Below, in pieces: positions 9,624-18,508 of a stretch of 64,000 bases of DNA (its first letter is position 1; each line of letters opens with the position of its first letter). The DNA is from Candidatus Nitrosopumilus sp. Lineage in GTDB: Archaea > Thermoproteota > Nitrososphaeria > Nitrososphaerales > Nitrosopumilaceae. A program made the position numbers and the translations under genes. The stretch lies in contig JAOMJV010000002.1 of assembly GCA_028351415.1 (NCBI GenBank), positions 1 to 64,000 of the forward strand, in the 5' to 3' direction. Below the pieces are notes generated by a model that saw only the letters and a list, made by a program, of their open reading frames with translations, was not told the origin of the DNA and made no database searches.

Positions 9624-9658
9624 TATCTATTCAACTCAAAATGAAAATTTAATCCTTC

Positions 9659-10117
9659 CTAAGCTCCACTCGAGAGCTTTAGGTAGTTTGCATCTACTGT
9701 TACTGGTAATTGATATGATGCATCTAACAAAACAACCGTTGCTTCTTCTTTATCTACATCTATTCTGGTAATTGTGGCTTTCATTCCCTTGAATGGACCT
9801 GCAGTAATTTCAACAACACTGTCTACTGCCAATGTTGAAACTGTTGATTTCTTAATTAGGTATCCTTCAATATCTTCAAATTCTAATTCTCCTCTTAATT
9901 GACCTCGAATGTGCCTTACGCCTTCAACTGCTAGATATGCGTCACTTGGATTGACTGCTTCAACTACAACATACCCTTTAAGATCACTAACCCAAAATAC
10001 TGATTGAATGTTAATCTGCTTTGCATTAGCTTTAGCTTCTAGTAATCTCATTACCACTTTCTCTTGACCTCCTGTGGTTCTAATTGCAAATAAATGTGAT
10101 TTAATTTCTTCTGACAA
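9659..10117 (-). CDS. spt5: Transcription elongation factor Spt5/NusG
   Basis: Universal elongation factor that binds the RNA polymerase clamp and promotes processivity. Residues 1-90 form the NGN domain (HLFAIRTTGGQEKVVMRLL at the start); residues 95-150 form the KOW domain, with VVEITAGPFKGMKATI. Length 152 is typical for archaeal Spt5. Translation starts at a TTG (10117), 2 nt after the secE stop. SecE-NusG-L11 is the classic archaeal order. Confidence 0.95.
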   Translation of the reverse strand: MSEEIKSHLFAIRTTGGQEKVVMRLLEAKANAKQINIQSVFWVSDLKGYVVVEAVNPSDAYLAVEGVRHIRGQLRGELEFEDIEGYLIKKSTVSTLAVDSVVEITAGPFKGMKATITRIDVDKEEATVVLLDASYQLPVTVDANYLKLSSGA

Positions 10118-10119
10118 TG

Positions 10120-10293
10120 TTATCGACCAAATGTAACTACTGAGAATACAAACTGAATTATAAATCCAATGGCTCCTACGCCCAGAATTCCAGTGAGGAC
10201 TAATCTTAGGTGTTGGGAATATTCGTCTTTATCTGGCTTTTTAGCCATTTTCATAGTGTTAGTCATATTTTTTAAAATCTGTTTAGGGTTCAT
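10120..10293 (-). CDS. secE: Preprotein translocase subunit SecE (Sec61 gamma)
   Basis: Small tail-anchored subunit that clamps SecY. The frame from ATG 10293 encodes 57 residues beginning MNPKQILKN, with an amphipathic basic helix (residues 5-30, including KDEYSQHLRLV) and one membrane segment at about 31-54 (GILGVGAIGFIIQFVF). This is the family layout and length. The gene ends 2 nt before the spt5/NusG TTG start, the usual secE-nusG arrangement. SecY is encoded at 21.6 kb. ATG codons at residues 10, 14 and 16 are alternative starts. Confidence 0.9.
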   Translation of the reverse strand: MNPKQILKNMTNTMKMAKKPDKDEYSQHLRLVLTGILGVGAIGFIIQFVFSVVTFGR

Positions 10294-10300
10294 TGGTGGA

Positions 10301-10310
10301 AATTAATAGG
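10301..10310 (+). promoter_or_regulatory. Candidate TATA box for the D-Tyr-tRNA deacylase gene
   Basis: AATTAATAGG is centred about 27 nt before the ATG at 10333. It lies in the 39-nt gap between divergent secE and dtdA, so the two promoters must overlap. Confidence 0.35.
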
Positions 10311-10332
10311 GTGTCCATATATTCCTTATCTC

Positions 10333-11109
10333 ATGGAACTGTTAGTTGCATATCGTGATGATCCTGCTGGTTACAATATGGCAAAATTCCTTTCACAGAA
10401 AATGATTTTGGATGGTAATATTTTTCGTGGAAAATACTATGATTTGATCATAATCTCAACTCCTACCATTTCTGCTGATTGGCTTGAAGAAAAATATGAT
10501 TATGACGGATTTGTATTTCTTTCAAAGCATGCTGCAAAATCGGGTGCATTGGCATTAACTTGTCATAGCACTGGAAATTTTTCTGAATCTAAGTTTGGTG
10601 GTAACTCTAGACAAGTTGCTGTACCTCATCCAAATCTTCAAAAAGTATACCTTCAAACATTACAAAAAAATCAATCTAAATTTTTAGAATTTCAAATTAC
10701 CATCGAAGCTACTCATCATGGTCCTACTGCATTAACTAAGCCCACAATTTTCATTGAAATTGGTACTACTGAGGCACAATGGACTAATGTTTCATTATGC
10801 CATTCTGTTGCCAAGTTAGTTCATCATGTTTTTTCTAATGTGATTCCCGAACACCCTGTAGCACTTTGTTTTGGCGGTACACATTATTCTTCAAAATTTA
10901 CAAGTGAATTACTTGAGGGGAAATATGCTCTTGGAACTGTAATTCCTAAACATGCATTAGATAATCTTGATGAAGAATTATTTTCACATATTATGAAACA
11001 AAACAGTATGGCAAAATTTGCTCTTTTAGATTGGCGTGGATTGGGATCAAACAAACAAAAAGTCCTTACCTTCCTTGAATCTACTTCACTAGAAATAATA
11101 AAATTATGA
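10333..11109 (+). CDS. dtdA: D-aminoacyl-tRNA deacylase, archaeal GEK1 type
   Basis: Hydrolyses D-aminoacyl-tRNAs to recycle tRNA and keep D-amino acids out of protein. Family signatures appear in order: LSKHAAKSGA near residue 63, HSTGNF near 80, EATHHGPTALTKP near 126, FIEIGTTEAQW near 142, and CFGGTHY near 183. Length 258 fits the archaeal and plant DTD2 family. The stop overlaps the start of the Ogt-like gene by 4 nt (ATGA), so both are translated from one message. Confidence 0.95.
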   Translation: MELLVAYRDDPAGYNMAKFLSQKMILDGNIFRGKYYDLIIISTPTISADWLEEKYDYDGFVFLSKHAAKSGALALTCHSTGNFSESKFGGNSRQVAVPHPNLQKVYLQTLQKNQSKFLEFQITIEATHHGPTALTKPTIFIEIGTTEAQWTNVSLCHSVAKLVHHVFSNVIPEHPVALCFGGTHYSSKFTSELLEGKYALGTVIPKHALDNLDEELFSHIMKQNSMAKFALLDWRGLGSNKQKVLTFLESTSLEIIKL

Positions 11110-11405
11110 ATCTTGAAGATAAAGTTTACAAAAAATTACTAGACGTTCCAAAAGGCTATGTTACAACGTATGGTGATTTAGCAAAAGCGGTTGGATTAAA
11201 AAATGGTCAGAGGATTATAGGAAAAATTATGAATAAAAATCCTTACCCTGTTTTAATTCCGTGTCATAGAGTTGTAATGTCTACTGGTAAAATTGGTGGT
11301 TATGCATACGGTGAAAATGTGAAAACAAAAATGCTTAACGATGAAGGTATAGAAATTATAAATGGTATTATTGAAAATTTTGATAAAAAATTGTTTGTAT
11401 TCTAA
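11106..11405 (+). CDS. ogt: Methylated-DNA-protein cysteine methyltransferase domain
   Basis: Transfers alkyl groups from O6-alkylguanine to its own cysteine, a one-use DNA repair protein. The 99 residues contain only the C-terminal DNA-binding/active-site domain: VPKGYVTTYGDLAKAVG (residues 14-30), the helix RIIGKIMNKNPYP and the active site IPCHRVV at about 52-58. The acceptor Cys is present, so this is not an alkyltransferase-like (Trp) variant. The N-terminal ribonuclease-H-like domain of full Ogt is absent, as in many short archaeal versions. Its stop overlaps the convergent L19e stop by 4 nt. Confidence 0.9.
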   Translation: MNLEDKVYKKLLDVPKGYVTTYGDLAKAVGLKNGQRIIGKIMNKNPYPVLIPCHRVVMSTGKIGGYAYGENVKTKMLNDEGIEIINGIIENFDKKLFVF

Positions 11406-11857
11406 TCTGTTCTTTTTGTTCTAATTTCATCCATTAAACTTCTCAAGTGAGCTTTATTTCTAACAGTATTTCCGCCTACTTTTTTGTATAATGCCCAAAA
11501 TTCTGGATTAGTCAAATCTTTTCTATCTTTTGCAATTTTCAATAATCTTCTTAGTGATCGAACCTTTGCAACATACACTGTTTTTTTACCTACTCTTGCA
11601 CCTTTTGTTCCTTCTTTGGATCCTTGTGTTGTTCCTCTTTTGTGTTTTTGATCTAATTTGTGCTGTGCTCTACCTCTTGATGTTCCAGTAAATGGTTTTA
11701 TTTGAATTGTATTTGCTGTGATTAAACTACGGATGTTTGCTCTGGTAATTGCATCTGCAATATCATCTAGATGATCTGAGTCAAATTTTATTCTATGAAT
11801 TCCGACACCAGTAACTCTGGAAGCCAGTCTTTTTTTCGCTCTAAGATTAACTACCAT
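11402..11857 (-). CDS. rpl19e: Ribosomal protein L19e
   Basis: Archaeal/eukaryotic large-subunit protein. The start VNLRAKKRLASRVTGVG and the basic central stretch with GSKEGTKGARVGKKT and RRLLKIAKDR are typical; length 151 fits. The gene overlaps the end of L32e by 11 nt, so the pair is co-transcribed. In the usual archaeal spc operon it is followed by L18, but here that half lies at 19.4 kb on the opposite strand. Confidence 0.96.
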   Translation of the reverse strand: MVVNLRAKKRLASRVTGVGIHRIKFDSDHLDDIADAITRANIRSLITANTIQIKPFTGTSRGRAQHKLDQKHKRGTTQGSKEGTKGARVGKKTVYVAKVRSLRRLLKIAKDRKDLTNPEFWALYKKVGGNTVRNKAHLRSLMDEIRTKRTD

Positions 11858-12245
11858 TTACACTCACTCTTGCATTGAATATTTTAAATTTCTTTTCTAC
11901 TGCTTTGATTACTATTTCTTTTCTTTTTTTAGTACCTACACTATGTCCAAATCTTACCCCATCTTTTTTTGGATCTAATTTTTCTAAATCTGAAATGTTG
12001 AAAACTAAATTATCTGTAAATCCTGAAGGATGTAATCCCTTTGCATCTCTAGGTCCACCGTATCCAACTTTAACTAAACCTGGACGACCTCTGCTTTTTT
12101 GTTTTCTTTGGTGATGATCTATTCCTTTTGGCTTTCTCCAATTCGTTTGAAGTCTAACATAACGCCAACTTTCTGGTCTAACAAAATCAGGTTTATTCTT
12201 TTTTACTTCCTGTCTTTTCTCGATCAATTCCTTGTTGATTGGCAT
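11847..12245 (-). CDS. rpl32e: Ribosomal protein L32e
   Basis: Archaeal/eukaryotic large-subunit protein. Recognised from the basic core RPESWRYVRLQTNWRKPKGIDHHQR and from VGYGGPRDAKGLHPSG near residue 60. Length 132 is normal. It is the first gene of a two-gene leftward unit with L19e. The 130-nt region upstream is shared with the divergent PEP carboxykinase gene. Confidence 0.96.
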   Translation of the reverse strand: MPINKELIEKRQEVKKNKPDFVRPESWRYVRLQTNWRKPKGIDHHQRKQKSRGRPGLVKVGYGGPRDAKGLHPSGFTDNLVFNISDLEKLDPKKDGVRFGHSVGTKKRKEIVIKAVEKKFKIFNARVSVNGS

Positions 12246-12335
12246 GGAACTAAGTCTTGATTTTTGGAATAAATACGTTCCTCGACATAAAAAAATTCTA
12301 TGTAGAAAAGAGATAATAAGGAAAATAGAGGCGGA

Positions 12336-12347
12336 TCTAAATATCTT
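12336..12347 (+). promoter_or_regulatory. Candidate TATA box for pckA
   Basis: ATCTAAATATCT, preceded by the purine-rich GGCGG that could act as a BRE, lies about 34 nt before the pckA ATG at 12376. A second AT-rich stretch (CTCTATATAC, 12355-12364) is too close to the start to be the TATA box of a message carrying this ATG. Confidence 0.35.
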
Positions 12348-12375
12348 ATGACCACTCTATATACGCAAATAGCAT

Positions 12376-13995
12376 ATGGAGACTGTAATATTGACTGAAT
12401 TACTTGGTCGATCTAGAACTGAACAATTTTTAGCACAATTATCTGCTTTTGGCATCAAACCCTCAAAGGTTCATAGAAATTTATCTACTGATGATATGGT
12501 GGCTATAGCCGTTGAACGAAAAGAAGGTGTTGTAAATTCCACTGGTTCCCTTTCAGTCAATACTGGAAAATATACTGGTAGATCCCCTGATGATAGATTT
12601 ATTGTATATGATGACACTACTCACGATACTATTGATTGGGGAAAAATTAATCATCAATTTCCAAGCGGTAAATTTGAAAAACTTTTTGAAAAAATGAAAG
12701 ACTTTGTTGATAACAAAGAACTTTTTGTTTTTGATGGTTTTGTGGGGGCTGATCCTGGAACACGTTTGCCGATTCGAGTAATCAATGATCATGTTTGGCA
12801 AAGTATGTTTTCAAGTAATTTGTTTATTCGACCTACAACTGAAGAATTAGAAAAACATGAACCTGAATTTACTATTTTATGCATTAATGATTTCATAGCC
12901 GATCCTGAAGTAGATGGAACCAGAACTGATGTCTTTATTCTAATTGATTTAACAAGAAAGATAGTTTTGATTGGCGGAACTGAATATGCCGGTGAAATGA
13001 AAAAATCAATGTTTGGCATAATGAATTTCTTATTACCTGGACGTAACATTTTCCCAATGCACTGTTCTGCAAACATTGGTGAGAAAGGAGACACTGCGTT
13101 ATTCTTTGGATTGTCTGGTACTGGTAAAACCACTCTTTCTGCAGATCCTCGTAGAAAATTAATTGGTGATGATGAACACGGTTGGTCTGATAATGGGACA
13201 TTCAATTTTGAAGGCGGATGCTATGCAAAATGCATCAATCTTAGTCAAGAAGCAGAGCCTGAAATTTGGAATGCAATTAAACCTGGTGCTCTTTTAGAAA
13301 ATGTTGTCTTAAGTGATAATGTTCCAGATTATGATGATAATTCCCTAACTGAAAATACTCGTGTTGGATACCCTTTAGATTTCATTCCAGGTGCAGTAAT
13401 TCCTAGTGTTGGTGGAAATCCACGTGTTATCGTATTTTTAACTGCAGATGCTTTAGGCGTCTTACCTCCTGTTTCTAGATTAACTAAAGAAGGAGCAATG
13501 TATCATTTCATGTCTGGTTATACTAGTAAATTAGCAGGAACTGAAAGAGGAATTAAAGAACCAAAATCTGTATTTTCTCAGTGTTTTGGAGCACCATTCA
13601 TGCCTAGACCTGCTTCAGTTTATGCAAAACTTCTTGGTGAAAAAATTAATCAACATAACACTGTAGTTTATCTTGTCAATACTGGTTGGTCTGGTGGCGC
13701 ATACGGTGTTGGTAAACGAATAAAGATCAAGTACAGTCGTGCAATGGTTACTGCCGCAATTTCAGGTGCACTTGATATTGTAAAATATCGCCATGATGAT
13801 TTACTTAATCTTGATATTCCAACAGATGTTGAAGGTGTTCCATCTGAAATTTTAGATCCAAAACATACTTGGGCTGACAAAGATTCCTATGATCTTTCTG
13901 CAAAAAAACTAGCCCAAATGTTTGTTGAAAACTTTAGGAAATTTGAGAATGTTTCAGATGAGATAATTGCAGCCGGTCCTAATTATTCTGTATAG
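12376..13995 (+). CDS. pckA: Phosphoenolpyruvate carboxykinase (ATP type)
   Basis: Interconverts oxaloacetate and PEP with ATP/ADP, the entry to gluconeogenesis from the carbon-fixation cycle. The 539-residue length and motifs are those of the ATP-dependent family: GGTEYAGEMKKSMFG near residue 200, the kinase P-loop GLSGTGKTT at about 245-253, the metal/nucleotide block IGDDEHGWSDNG near 263, and the C-terminal NTGWSGGAYG near 435. Spc-operon halves flank this stretch of metabolic genes. Its stop is 1 nt from the convergent subtilase stop. Confidence 0.97.
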   Translation: METVILTELLGRSRTEQFLAQLSAFGIKPSKVHRNLSTDDMVAIAVERKEGVVNSTGSLSVNTGKYTGRSPDDRFIVYDDTTHDTIDWGKINHQFPSGKFEKLFEKMKDFVDNKELFVFDGFVGADPGTRLPIRVINDHVWQSMFSSNLFIRPTTEELEKHEPEFTILCINDFIADPEVDGTRTDVFILIDLTRKIVLIGGTEYAGEMKKSMFGIMNFLLPGRNIFPMHCSANIGEKGDTALFFGLSGTGKTTLSADPRRKLIGDDEHGWSDNGTFNFEGGCYAKCINLSQEAEPEIWNAIKPGALLENVVLSDNVPDYDDNSLTENTRVGYPLDFIPGAVIPSVGGNPRVIVFLTADALGVLPPVSRLTKEGAMYHFMSGYTSKLAGTERGIKEPKSVFSQCFGAPFMPRPASVYAKLLGEKINQHNTVVYLVNTGWSGGAYGVGKRIKIKYSRAMVTAAISGALDIVKYRHDDLLNLDIPTDVEGVPSEILDPKHTWADKDSYDLSAKKLAQMFVENFRKFENVSDEIIAAGPNYSV

Positions 13996-13996
13996 A

Positions 13997-16015
13997 TTAT
14001 TTTCTAACAAATAATCCAACAATTCCAATAATTATAATTACTGAAATTATTAGTATAATTTGTTTTTCTGGAATATCTATTAATTCTATTTTTTCTGAAA
14101 GTGAAGTAATCTTAATTGTATGAAATGCATTTGACGTATTTTCGTCAACTCTGATTTTAGCATTTATCCAATATTCTCCATTCTCATAGATTTCTAATGA
14201 TATTTTTTTATCTGGTATTGCAGTAGTAGTATGTGTATTTCCATTTTTACTATTTGTAACTGTAATTTTTGCAGAACTCCATTTATCTGGATGATTTATT
14301 TCAAAAAATAATTTTTCATTTTCTTGGTATGCTGAAATTGAGCCTTCTGTATAATGAATTAGAATTGGAATTGTATACTGTATTTTTTCATGATTAATCA
14401 ATACTTTTCCTTCATGTTCTCCATAATTGTCTCCAACTACACTTAATCTGATTTGTAAGTTATTATTTTTAAGATTATGTGTAAACTCTATGAATTCTGG
14501 CCCTTCAAATTTAACGTCGATTTTTTCTAATGTTTCTTGAATTAATTTTAATTTCAATTGTTTTTCTATTACGGGTTGATTTGGTGATAAATTAACGACA
14601 AAATTTGTTGGACTGATAATTAAATTTGCATTATACGCATTGGCTATATCTAATCTCCCTGAACCTGACTCATGCAATGAAAATTCTTCCCCATAGGCAT
14701 TTGAAACTGGTTGGACTGTAGTCACCAATAATGATTTTATCTCATAATTTTGTAATTCTGGATTTTTTTGCAGTAGTAACGCTGCTGCACCACTAACATG
14801 AGGTGCTGCAAAACTTGTTCCGCTTGTAAAATTGTAACTAGAATTAATTTGTGTAGTATTGATGTATGCACCTGGTGCTACGATATCTGGTTTTATGTAA
14901 AATGGTGAAACTGGACCTCTTGAACTAAAATGTGCTATGAAGTCTGGATTATAAAATAAATTCATTATTCCTAAACTCTTTCTTTCAATTGCTTTGATAA
15001 TTTCTAACCCTTCTTCCCTGTCTATTGAAACTACTGGAATTTGAGGCGTATACCCTGGCTCTGAAAACTCATGAATTAATTCCCCCAAAAAAATTCCTGG
15101 TTGATTATTGTAAACAATTAATGCTTTAGCTCCTGCTTTAGCTGCATTCATTTCTTTAATTGAAAAAAATAATAGTTCCCCTTCTATGTTGCTCCCTCTT
15201 TCCACAATTAATATTGCGTCCTTTACGTCAAGATTTTCTAAGTCACTATTTTTTCCAAAACCCCCAAAAACTATTTCTTCAATTATTGGTTCCTGTGTTT
15301 TTGAAGATCCTACCATTGGAATTACTGTATATTGATTTTCATCTATTTCTAATGTTGCAATTAAACTTGAAGTCATGTTGTTGTAAGTTGCACCAACTGT
15401 AATTGATTCAAAATTTTTTCCTGGACTTCCAATAGTCTTTAATTCTGGTCCATCATTACCTGCAGCTGTTACTACAAAAATTCCATTATCCCATGCATGA
15501 TTTACTGCACTATCTATTTTTGAATTAGTTTTATTTACTCCTAAACTAATATTGATGATATCAGCTTTATCTTCAATTGCCTTTTCAATTGCTTTTCTAA
15601 TTAATTCTGATGATACCCCTTCTCCATCTTCTGATACTTTGTAAGCTAGAATTTTTGCTTTATGTGCAACTCCTAATGTGTTTCCATCTGCTGCAATTAT
15701 TCCTGCAACTTTAGTTCCATGCCCATTAATGTCCATAGGCAATTCATTTTCTTTTATGAAATTATATCCTCCAATTACTTTTCCATCTGGACCCCATCCG
15801 AATAAATCTGGATGATTAAAATCTACACCCGTATCAATGACTGCTATTTTAATTCCAGTTCCGTCTATTCCGTCCATTCTTGGAATTTCTGTTCCAATAT
15901 ACGGAACACTGTTTTCTATGTATGTTCTAATTTCATTTTCAGGTTGAATTAATTGTGATACAACGATACTAGACATCAAAACTACTGTTATGGAAAAAAT
16001 TAACAATGATTTCAT
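13997..16015 (-). CDS. Secreted, C-terminally anchored subtilisin-like serine protease
   Basis: Peptidase family S8. A Sec signal or anchor (residues 1-21) is followed by a catalytic domain with Asp61 in AVIDTGVD, His99 in INGHGTKVAG, the oxyanion Asn in TAAGNDG and Ser401 in SGTSFAAPHVSG. A long insertion between His and Ser (about residues 225-350, with ILIVERG and KALIVYN) resembles a PA domain. The remaining 230 residues look like beta-sandwich modules, and the last 25 form a membrane helix ending FVRK. The protein is therefore probably held on the outer face of the membrane. Substrate unknown. Confidence 0.93.
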   Translation of the reverse strand: MKSLLIFSITVVLMSSIVVSQLIQPENEIRTYIENSVPYIGTEIPRMDGIDGTGIKIAVIDTGVDFNHPDLFGWGPDGKVIGGYNFIKENELPMDINGHGTKVAGIIAADGNTLGVAHKAKILAYKVSEDGEGVSSELIRKAIEKAIEDKADIINISLGVNKTNSKIDSAVNHAWDNGIFVVTAAGNDGPELKTIGSPGKNFESITVGATYNNMTSSLIATLEIDENQYTVIPMVGSSKTQEPIIEEIVFGGFGKNSDLENLDVKDAILIVERGSNIEGELLFFSIKEMNAAKAGAKALIVYNNQPGIFLGELIHEFSEPGYTPQIPVVSIDREEGLEIIKAIERKSLGIMNLFYNPDFIAHFSSRGPVSPFYIKPDIVAPGAYINTTQINSSYNFTSGTSFAAPHVSGAAALLLQKNPELQNYEIKSLLVTTVQPVSNAYGEEFSLHESGSGRLDIANAYNANLIISPTNFVVNLSPNQPVIEKQLKLKLIQETLEKIDVKFEGPEFIEFTHNLKNNNLQIRLSVVGDNYGEHEGKVLINHEKIQYTIPILIHYTEGSISAYQENEKLFFEINHPDKWSSAKITVTNSKNGNTHTTTAIPDKKISLEIYENGEYWINAKIRVDENTSNAFHTIKITSLSEKIELIDIPEKQIILIISVIIIIGIVGLFVRK

Positions 16016-16092
16016 AAATTTTTTAGTTTTTCAACAAGTAAAAATGAATTGCTTACTAAACCAATAAATTGAATAAAAATTTAAATTATTTC

Positions 16093-16713
16093 ATGGGAAA
16101 ATACACACTTCCTGAAATGCCATATGCTTATGATGCATTAGCACCTCACATTGATGCAAAAACAATGGAGATACATCACACAAAACATCATCAAGCATAC
16201 ACCGACAAATTAAATGCGGCCCTTGAAGCATGTCCATCTGATATTCAAGAAAAAGATATCTTGGCCATCTTGTCTGATATTAATTCAGTACCAGAAGCAC
16301 AAAGAGGAGCAGTTAATTTCAATGGTGGTGGTTATGATAACCACAGGTTATTTTGGAATAGCATGAAACAAAATGGCGGTGGAGAACCTGGAGGATCAAT
16401 TGCTGATGCAATTAAAGATTCTTTTGGAAGCTTTGCTGACTTTAAAGAGAAATTCACATCTACTACTGCAGTAATTCAAGGTAGTGGTTGGGGATGGTTA
16501 GTATACAATCCTTCAACATCTAAAGTTGAATACAAATCAATGCCAAATCAAACTAGTCCAAGAACTGAAGGATTAGTACCATTATTGGGCTGTGATGTTT
16601 GGGAACACGCATACTATCTAAACTATCAAAACAAAAGACCAGTCTACATTGCAGCATGGTGGAATGTAATAAACTGGGATGAAGTACAAGATAGATTCTC
16701 TAAAGCAAAATAA
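16093..16713 (+). CDS. sodA: Superoxide dismutase, Fe/Mn family
   Basis: Dismutates superoxide. Start chosen at ATG 16093 (MGKYTLPEMPYAYDAL), the family N-terminus; a TTG at 16069 would add eight unusual residues. Metal ligands are visible: His28 in MEIHHTKHH, His in YDNHRLFW, and Asp and His in GCDVWEHAYYL. The GSGWGWLVY block is conserved. Length 206 is normal. Fe versus Mn use cannot be decided by eye. It is a single-gene unit with an AT-rich 3' flank before pfdA. Confidence 0.96.
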   Translation: MGKYTLPEMPYAYDALAPHIDAKTMEIHHTKHHQAYTDKLNAALEACPSDIQEKDILAILSDINSVPEAQRGAVNFNGGGYDNHRLFWNSMKQNGGGEPGGSIADAIKDSFGSFADFKEKFTSTTAVIQGSGWGWLVYNPSTSKVEYKSMPNQTSPRTEGLVPLLGCDVWEHAYYLNYQNKRPVYIAAWWNVINWDEVQDRFSKAK

Positions 16714-16768
16714 AGTTAAATCTTTATTTTTTATTTATTTTTTAATTTCTAAATTTAGGTCATGAATC

Positions 16769-16778
16769 AATTTATAAC
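16769..16778 (+). promoter_or_regulatory. TATA box of the pfdA-ftsY-argF unit
   Basis: AATTTATAAC is centred about 28 nt before the pfdA ATG at 16802, which suggests a leaderless message for pfdA-ftsY-argF. Confidence 0.45.
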
Positions 16779-16801
16779 CATCTGGGCATGATCTGTTGTA
16801 A

Positions 16802-17236
16802 ATGAGTGAACAACAGGCTGAACAATTGATGCAACAGATGCAAATGCTTGAAACATATTTTTCTGATCTATCTCAAAGAGAAGGAACTTTTATGAATATA
16901 CTTAGGGAAGCAATTGCTGCTATTGAATCCATTAAATCACTTGGAGCACAGCCTGATTCTGATACCTTAATTCCTCTTGGAATGGGCGCTTACATTCCTA
17001 CAAAAATTTCATCAAATAACAAAATTGTGGTAAATATTGGCGCTGGTATTGCAGTCGAAAAAGATTTCCCTGCAGCAATTAATTATTTTGAAGCTAGAAT
17101 CAAAGAAATTGAAATTGCTTTACAAGACACTGCTGCTAAAAAACAAGACGCTGCAAATAGATTGGAACAAGGAAAAGCACAGATGAATCAATTAATGCAA
17201 CAATCACAACCTCCACAACAACCAAATTTAGGATAA
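16802..17236 (+). CDS. pfdA: Prefoldin subunit alpha
   Basis: Subunit of the hexameric chaperone that hands unfolded proteins to the thermosome. Two long coiled-coil helices (residues 1-50 and 95-135) flank a beta hairpin region with LIPLGMGAYIPTKI and VVNIGAGIAVEKDF, the diagnostic prefoldin-alpha motifs. Length 144. It lies 3 nt before ftsY, an archaeal gene pairing seen widely. The beta subunit is encoded at 45.2 kb. Confidence 0.95.
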   Translation: MSEQQAEQLMQQMQMLETYFSDLSQREGTFMNILREAIAAIESIKSLGAQPDSDTLIPLGMGAYIPTKISSNNKIVVNIGAGIAVEKDFPAAINYFEARIKEIEIALQDTAAKKQDAANRLEQGKAQMNQLMQQSQPPQQPNLG

Positions 17237-17239
17237 ATT

Positions 17240-18508
17240 ATGTTTGATAGTCTTCGTAAGGCGTTTTCCAATGTAGCAAAAAGTCTTGGAGAAAAAGAAC
17301 TTAACGAAAAAGATATTGAAAGTATTCTTTTTGAACTTGAAATTTCTCTTTTAGAATCTGATGTAGCTGGAGAGGTAATTGATTCTATTAACTCTGATTT
17401 AAAAGAAAAATTAATTGGTTCTAAAATTGATAAAAATGAAATTGAAAAATTTGTTAAGGATAATTTAATTTCTAATATTTCTAGTTTATTTGATAATGCT
17501 GGTGAGATTAATATTTTTAAAAAAATTGATGAAAAAAAGAAACAAAATCAACCTTTTTTGATTGTTTTTGTTGGAATTAACGGCACTGGCAAAACTACTT
17601 CCCTGGCAAAACTTGCATCTTTACTTCAAGAAAAAAAATATTCTGTTGTAATTGCTGCTGCTGATACTTTTAGAGCTGGTGCAATAGAACAATTACGAGA
17701 ACATACTAATCGTCTAAATCTAAAACTTGTTGCACAAAATTATGAATCTGATCCTGCAGCTGTTGCTAGAGATGCAGTACTATATGCAAAATCCCATAAA
17801 ACAGATTGTGTACTAATTGATACTGCAGGCAGAATGCAAACAAGCAAAAATCTGATGGAACAAATTGCAAAAATTACTAAAGTTGTAAATCCTGACATGA
17901 CTATTTTTGTTGGTGATTCTTTAGCTGGTAATGATACTGTAAATCAGGCACGTGAATTTTATAATCATGTGAAGTTTAATGGTTCTATTTTGACTAAAAG
18001 TGATGCTGATGCAAAAGGTGGCGCTGCATTATCTATTGTAGCCGTTACTTCTACACCTGTTCTTTATTTGGGAACTGGACAAGAGTATTCTGATTTAAAA
18101 TCTTTTGACAAAAATATCTTTTTAGAAACTGTATTTGGTTCACTAAATGATGTTCAAATTGAACAAACAGATATGTCTAAATTAAAATCTGAACCAACAC
18201 CGGAACCAACACCGGAACCAACACCGGAACCAACACCGGAACCTGAGTTGACCTCTAATGATCCATTTGAAGGAATTACAAATAATGAAATTACAACTTA
18301 TTCTGATTTATTTGATATTCCTCCACCCGAAACTGATGCTCAAGCAATCAAAACTGGTAAAAAAATCCGTGATTGGATAAAAAATGGTAAACCTGATCCT
18401 GTAGAGTCTACAGTAATTACATTTGATGAAAAAGAAGAGATACATAAACAAGATAAAGAAGATGAACCTAAAAAGAAACGAGGATTATTCGGACGGTTTA
18501 AAAAATGA
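17240..18508 (+). CDS. ftsY: Signal recognition particle receptor FtsY with C-terminal extension
   Basis: SRP receptor GTPase for co-translational membrane targeting. An N domain (residues 1-95) is followed by the G domain: G1 GINGTGKTT at about 111-119, DTFRAGAIEQL, G3 DTAGR, G4 TKSDADAKGG and closing motif GTGQEYSDL. The NG domain ends near residue 310. Beyond it lies a 110-residue extension: four perfect PTPE repeats (319-334), an acidic segment with DLFDIPPPE, and a basic tail ending KKKRGLFGRFKK. In most FtsY proteins the NG domain is at the C-terminus and the membrane-targeting segment is N-terminal. The stop overlaps argF by 4 nt. Confidence 0.95.
   Translation: MFDSLRKAFSNVAKSLGEKELNEKDIESILFELEISLLESDVAGEVIDSINSDLKEKLIGSKIDKNEIEKFVKDNLISNISSLFDNAGEINIFKKIDEKKKQNQPFLIVFVGINGTGKTTSLAKLASLLQEKKYSVVIAAADTFRAGAIEQLREHTNRLNLKLVAQNYESDPAAVARDAVLYAKSHKTDCVLIDTAGRMQTSKNLMEQIAKITKVVNPDMTIFVGDSLAGNDTVNQAREFYNHVKFNGSILTKSDADAKGGAALSIVAVTSTPVLYLGTGQEYSDLKSFDKNIFLETVFGSLNDVQIEQTDMSKLKSEPTPEPTPEPTPEPTPEPELTSNDPFEGITNNEITTYSDLFDIPPPETDAQAIKTGKKIRDWIKNGKPDPVESTVITFDEKEEIHKQDKEDEPKKKRGLFGRFKK
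18194..18241 (+). repeat. Four perfect 12-bp tandem repeats in ftsY
   Basis: CCAACACCGGAA is repeated four times without a mismatch, in frame, encoding PTPE. The GC content is higher than the surrounding gene. Copy number changes of 12 bp would keep the frame, so this may be a length-variable linker. Confidence 0.97.

Noticed and set aside
12789..13205. Two minus-strand frames (138 and 88 aa) across pckA
   Set aside because: They lie wholly inside the conserved PEP carboxykinase coding region, have no start-site signals, and read as mirror images of its motifs.
18191..18245. Short perfect repeats, considered as a CRISPR-like array
   Set aside because: The unit is 12 bp with no spacers and lies in frame within ftsY; no CRISPR array or cas gene was seen anywhere in the window.
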